DNA of 5,785 nucleotides from Treponema sp. Lineage in GTDB: Bacteria; Spirochaetota; Spirochaetia; Treponematales; Treponemataceae. Shown in pieces: positions 4,921 to 5,785 of the stretch (position 1 is its first letter; each line of letters opens with the position of its first letter). Location of the stretch: the NCBI GenBank assembly GCA_016296655.1, contig JAEDIW010000087.1, positions 1-5,785 on the forward strand, written 5' to 3'. A program made the translations under genes and the position numbers. Below the pieces are notes generated by a model. It was not told the origin of the DNA and did not search any database. It saw nothing but the letters and a program-made list of their open reading frames with translations.

Positions 4921-5685
4921 TTCAAAAGTATAACACTTTTTATATAAGCTGTCAGTTTTACTCAGAAAAAAAAGTGAATCAGAAATTGCAAGTTCATCTT
5001 TTTTTACCCGGCAGGTGAGAAAAAGCACTTTTACACCGGCATCTTCAGCTTCTTTCATGGCAATGCCAAATTCCGGATGAGTTTCTATATTAGGAAGAAC
5101 TTTTTTTACGCCTGGAATCTGTATTACGAAAGCTATAAATGAGTTGATTCCTTCATGAGCTGCTTTTGCAAGTTCACGGAGGTGTTTAACTCCCCGGTCT
5201 GTTGGTGCATCTGGAAAGAAACCGGTACCGTCTTTTTCCAGGGTACAGCCCTTTATTTCCATAAGATATCTGGCACCGTTTTTTTCCATATAAAAGTCAA
5301 CTCTGGAGTTTCCCCATGTATATTCCGGTTTTATATAATCAAATTTTGCACTTTCTGGAAGGGAATTGAGCCATTCATAAACAACTTTATTTGGTGCCTG
5401 ACTGTCCATATTTATAAGAACCTGACCGCTTCCGTCATTGATTGGACTTTGTGGTTCCAGTTTTTTGTATGCAGCAATCAGATCAAATTTTGTTTTGCGG
5501 TTTTCAAATCCCCTTCTGTTGCGAAAATCTTCCATAATTACGGTGCATCCCGGAACAAGAAGCTCTTTGCAGCGGCCTGTATTTTTTACATGAACTGTCT
5601 CTTTTTTTCCGTCTATATTAACATAAGCAATAAATCTGTTAGGTCGTTCAATAAAGGTTCCTGTTACGGTTTTTTCGTATTTCAT
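4210..5685 (-). CDS. sfsA: SfsA-family nuclease, frame running on into a secreted repeat protein (apparent fusion)
   Basis: Residues 1-242 of this 491-residue frame are a complete SfsA protein. The N-terminal OB-like domain carries HVKNTGRCKELLVPG (32-46). The nuclease-like domain carries SRVDF (D130) and MEIKGCTL (E143, K145), a PD-(D/E)XK-type set, followed by the family signature GFFPDAPTDRGVKHLREL (155-172). SfsA was first described as a sugar fermentation stimulation protein and is now classed as a DNA/RNA nuclease. Family members are about 230-245 residues, so SfsA should end near DSLFFLSK (236-243). Instead the frame passes through 13 residues with no family match and enters a signal peptide at V256. 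An 8-T tract (4966-4973) lies exactly at the expected end: one T fewer gives SLFF-stop, and one more gives SLFFSE-stop. The start at 5685 fits the family; no Shine-Dalgarno sequence precedes it. SfsA is certain; a true fusion is doubtful. Confidence 0.85.
   Translation of the reverse strand: MKYEKTVTGTFIERPNRFIAYVNIDGKKETVHVKNTGRCKELLVPGCTVIMEDFRNRRGFENRKTKFDLIAAYKKLEPQSPINDGSGQVLINMDSQAPNKVVYEWLNSLPESAKFDYIKPEYTWGNSRVDFYMEKNGARYLMEIKGCTLEKDGTGFFPDAPTDRGVKHLRELAKAAHEGINSFIAFVIQIPGVKKVLPNIETHPEFGIAMKEAEDAGVKVLFLTCRVKKDELAISDSLFFLSKTDSLYKKCYTFEVKKFFSILILTAFSLHYAFSQKIIIINATSSKAAVKVQNEINYEFDKVIIGPESFVEIEFSSARRVTIADSNFFYLLHSIKNGNEVFTINRLKSQTGYEDSEWEEENYDESDYSQDFFSEETPQSSEIEAPSTEETPQSPEIEAPSSEEVPQLPEIEAPSAEEVTQLPEIEVPSAEEAPQSPEAEAPVSETATALDSTTPIMSSKSLVSEEEQNMEYNSNPDSGLIPDSSGMDFFE
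4354..4563 (-). repeat. Five in-frame 42-bp tandem repeats
   Basis: The coding strand carries five consecutive 42-bp units encoding EETPQSSEIEAPST, EETPQSPEIEAPSS, EEVPQLPEIEAPSA, EEVTQLPEIEVPSA and EEAPQSPEAEAPVS. Units differ by a few bases, and the last (3') is the most diverged. Because the unit is a multiple of three, gain or loss of copies changes protein length without shifting the frame, so strain-to-strain length variation is expected. Confidence 0.9.
4927..4955 (-). promoter_or_regulatory. Promoter for the secreted repeat protein
   Basis: On the minus strand CTGACA (4955-4950), a 17-base spacer and TATACT (4932-4927) match the sigma70 consensus at five of six positions each. The -10 box ends six bases before the GTG at 4920, so the expected start site is at or next to the start codon. 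The promoter lies between the expected end of sfsA (about 4963) and the GTG, where a promoter for an independent gene would be. Confidence 0.6.
4966..4973 (-). other. T8 homopolymer at the expected sfsA stop
   Basis: The coding strand reads TCA-CTT-TTT-TTT-CTG-AGT-AAA. With seven T residues it reads SLFF then TGA; with nine it reads SLFFSE then TAA. Both give a normal-length SfsA (240 or 242 residues). Only the length of eight keeps the frame open into the next gene. Runs of this length are prone to slippage in replication and to sequencing error. Confidence 0.85.
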
Positions 5686-5691
5686 AATGAT

Positions 5692-5720
5692 ATGGTAGCA
5701 TAAAGCTGAATATGAGTCAT
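5692..5720 (-). promoter_or_regulatory. Candidate sfsA promoter close to the start codon
   Basis: On the minus strand ATGACT (5720-5715), 17 bases and TACCAT (5697-5692), preceded by an extended -10 TGC, stand six bases before the sfsA ATG. Each hexamer matches at four positions only. A perfect TATAAT (5752-5747) lies further upstream but has no convincing -35 partner; it would give a leader of about 55 bases. Either could be used. Confidence 0.35.
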
Positions 5721-5777
5721 AACCTGTATATAATCAGGGCAAACGCATTATAACCGATTTTATATTGAAAATGGCGC

Positions 5778-5784
5778 AAAGGAG
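5778..5784 (+). promoter_or_regulatory. Ribosome binding site of a plus-strand gene beyond the window
   Basis: AAAGGAG stands at the right edge on the plus strand, one base before the sequence ends. A start codon would be expected about 4-8 bases beyond the window. If so, that gene and sfsA are divergent and share the 5686-5785 region, which also has a plus-strand TATAAT at 5729-5734. Confidence 0.4.
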
Positions 5785-5785
5785 T

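Noticed and set aside
5155..5703. A 182-codon plus-strand frame opposite sfsA
   Set aside because: It is antisense to the conserved SfsA nuclease domain; Cys/Phe-rich composition is typical of a shadow of an AT-rich gene.

Overview
The window is about 5.8 kb of AT-rich chromosomal DNA, probably from a host-associated spirochaete close to Treponema. That placement is an inference from base composition, protein character and the hairpin-rich GC blocks between AT-rich genes; nothing in the window proves it.

Layout, left to right. Positions 1-720 hold a type II toxin-antitoxin module on the minus strand: a Phd/YefM-type antitoxin (394-663) followed by a VapC/PIN toxin that runs off the left edge (1-332). 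A strong sigma70-like promoter and a palindromic candidate operator lie upstream. Positions 721-986 are intergenic and include a GC-rich block at about 786-890. A HAD-superfamily phosphatase/phosphomutase of the beta-PGM type (987-1652) is the only plus-strand gene. It converges on a potassium-uptake operon, ktrB-ktrA (minus strand, 3846 to 1772), which encodes a KtrB/TrkH-type K+ channel subunit and its nucleotide-binding RCK regulator.

Upstream of ktrB lies a 363-bp gene-free stretch that contains a dense array of about seven short stem-loops. Imperfect terminal inverted repeats bound it (3931-4202), so it looks like a MITE-like or structured repeat element.

The right third is one open frame on the minus strand (5685 to 4210). 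It encodes a complete SfsA nuclease-family protein and then, without a stop codon, a signal peptide plus a secreted or periplasmic protein with five 14-residue Glu/Pro-rich tandem repeats. A run of eight T residues sits exactly where SfsA should end, and a change of one T either way would restore a stop at once. A well-formed promoter lies between the two parts, followed 6 bases later by a GTG opening a 'KK'-type signal peptide. The likeliest reading is two genes joined by a homopolymer-length change: an assembly or sequencing error, a real mutation, or a phase-variable switch.

The right edge ends in AAAGGAG, probably the ribosome binding site of a plus-strand gene just outside the window. 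The junction in the SfsA frame, the hairpin element and the apparent leaderless or short-leader starts are the points most worth checking.
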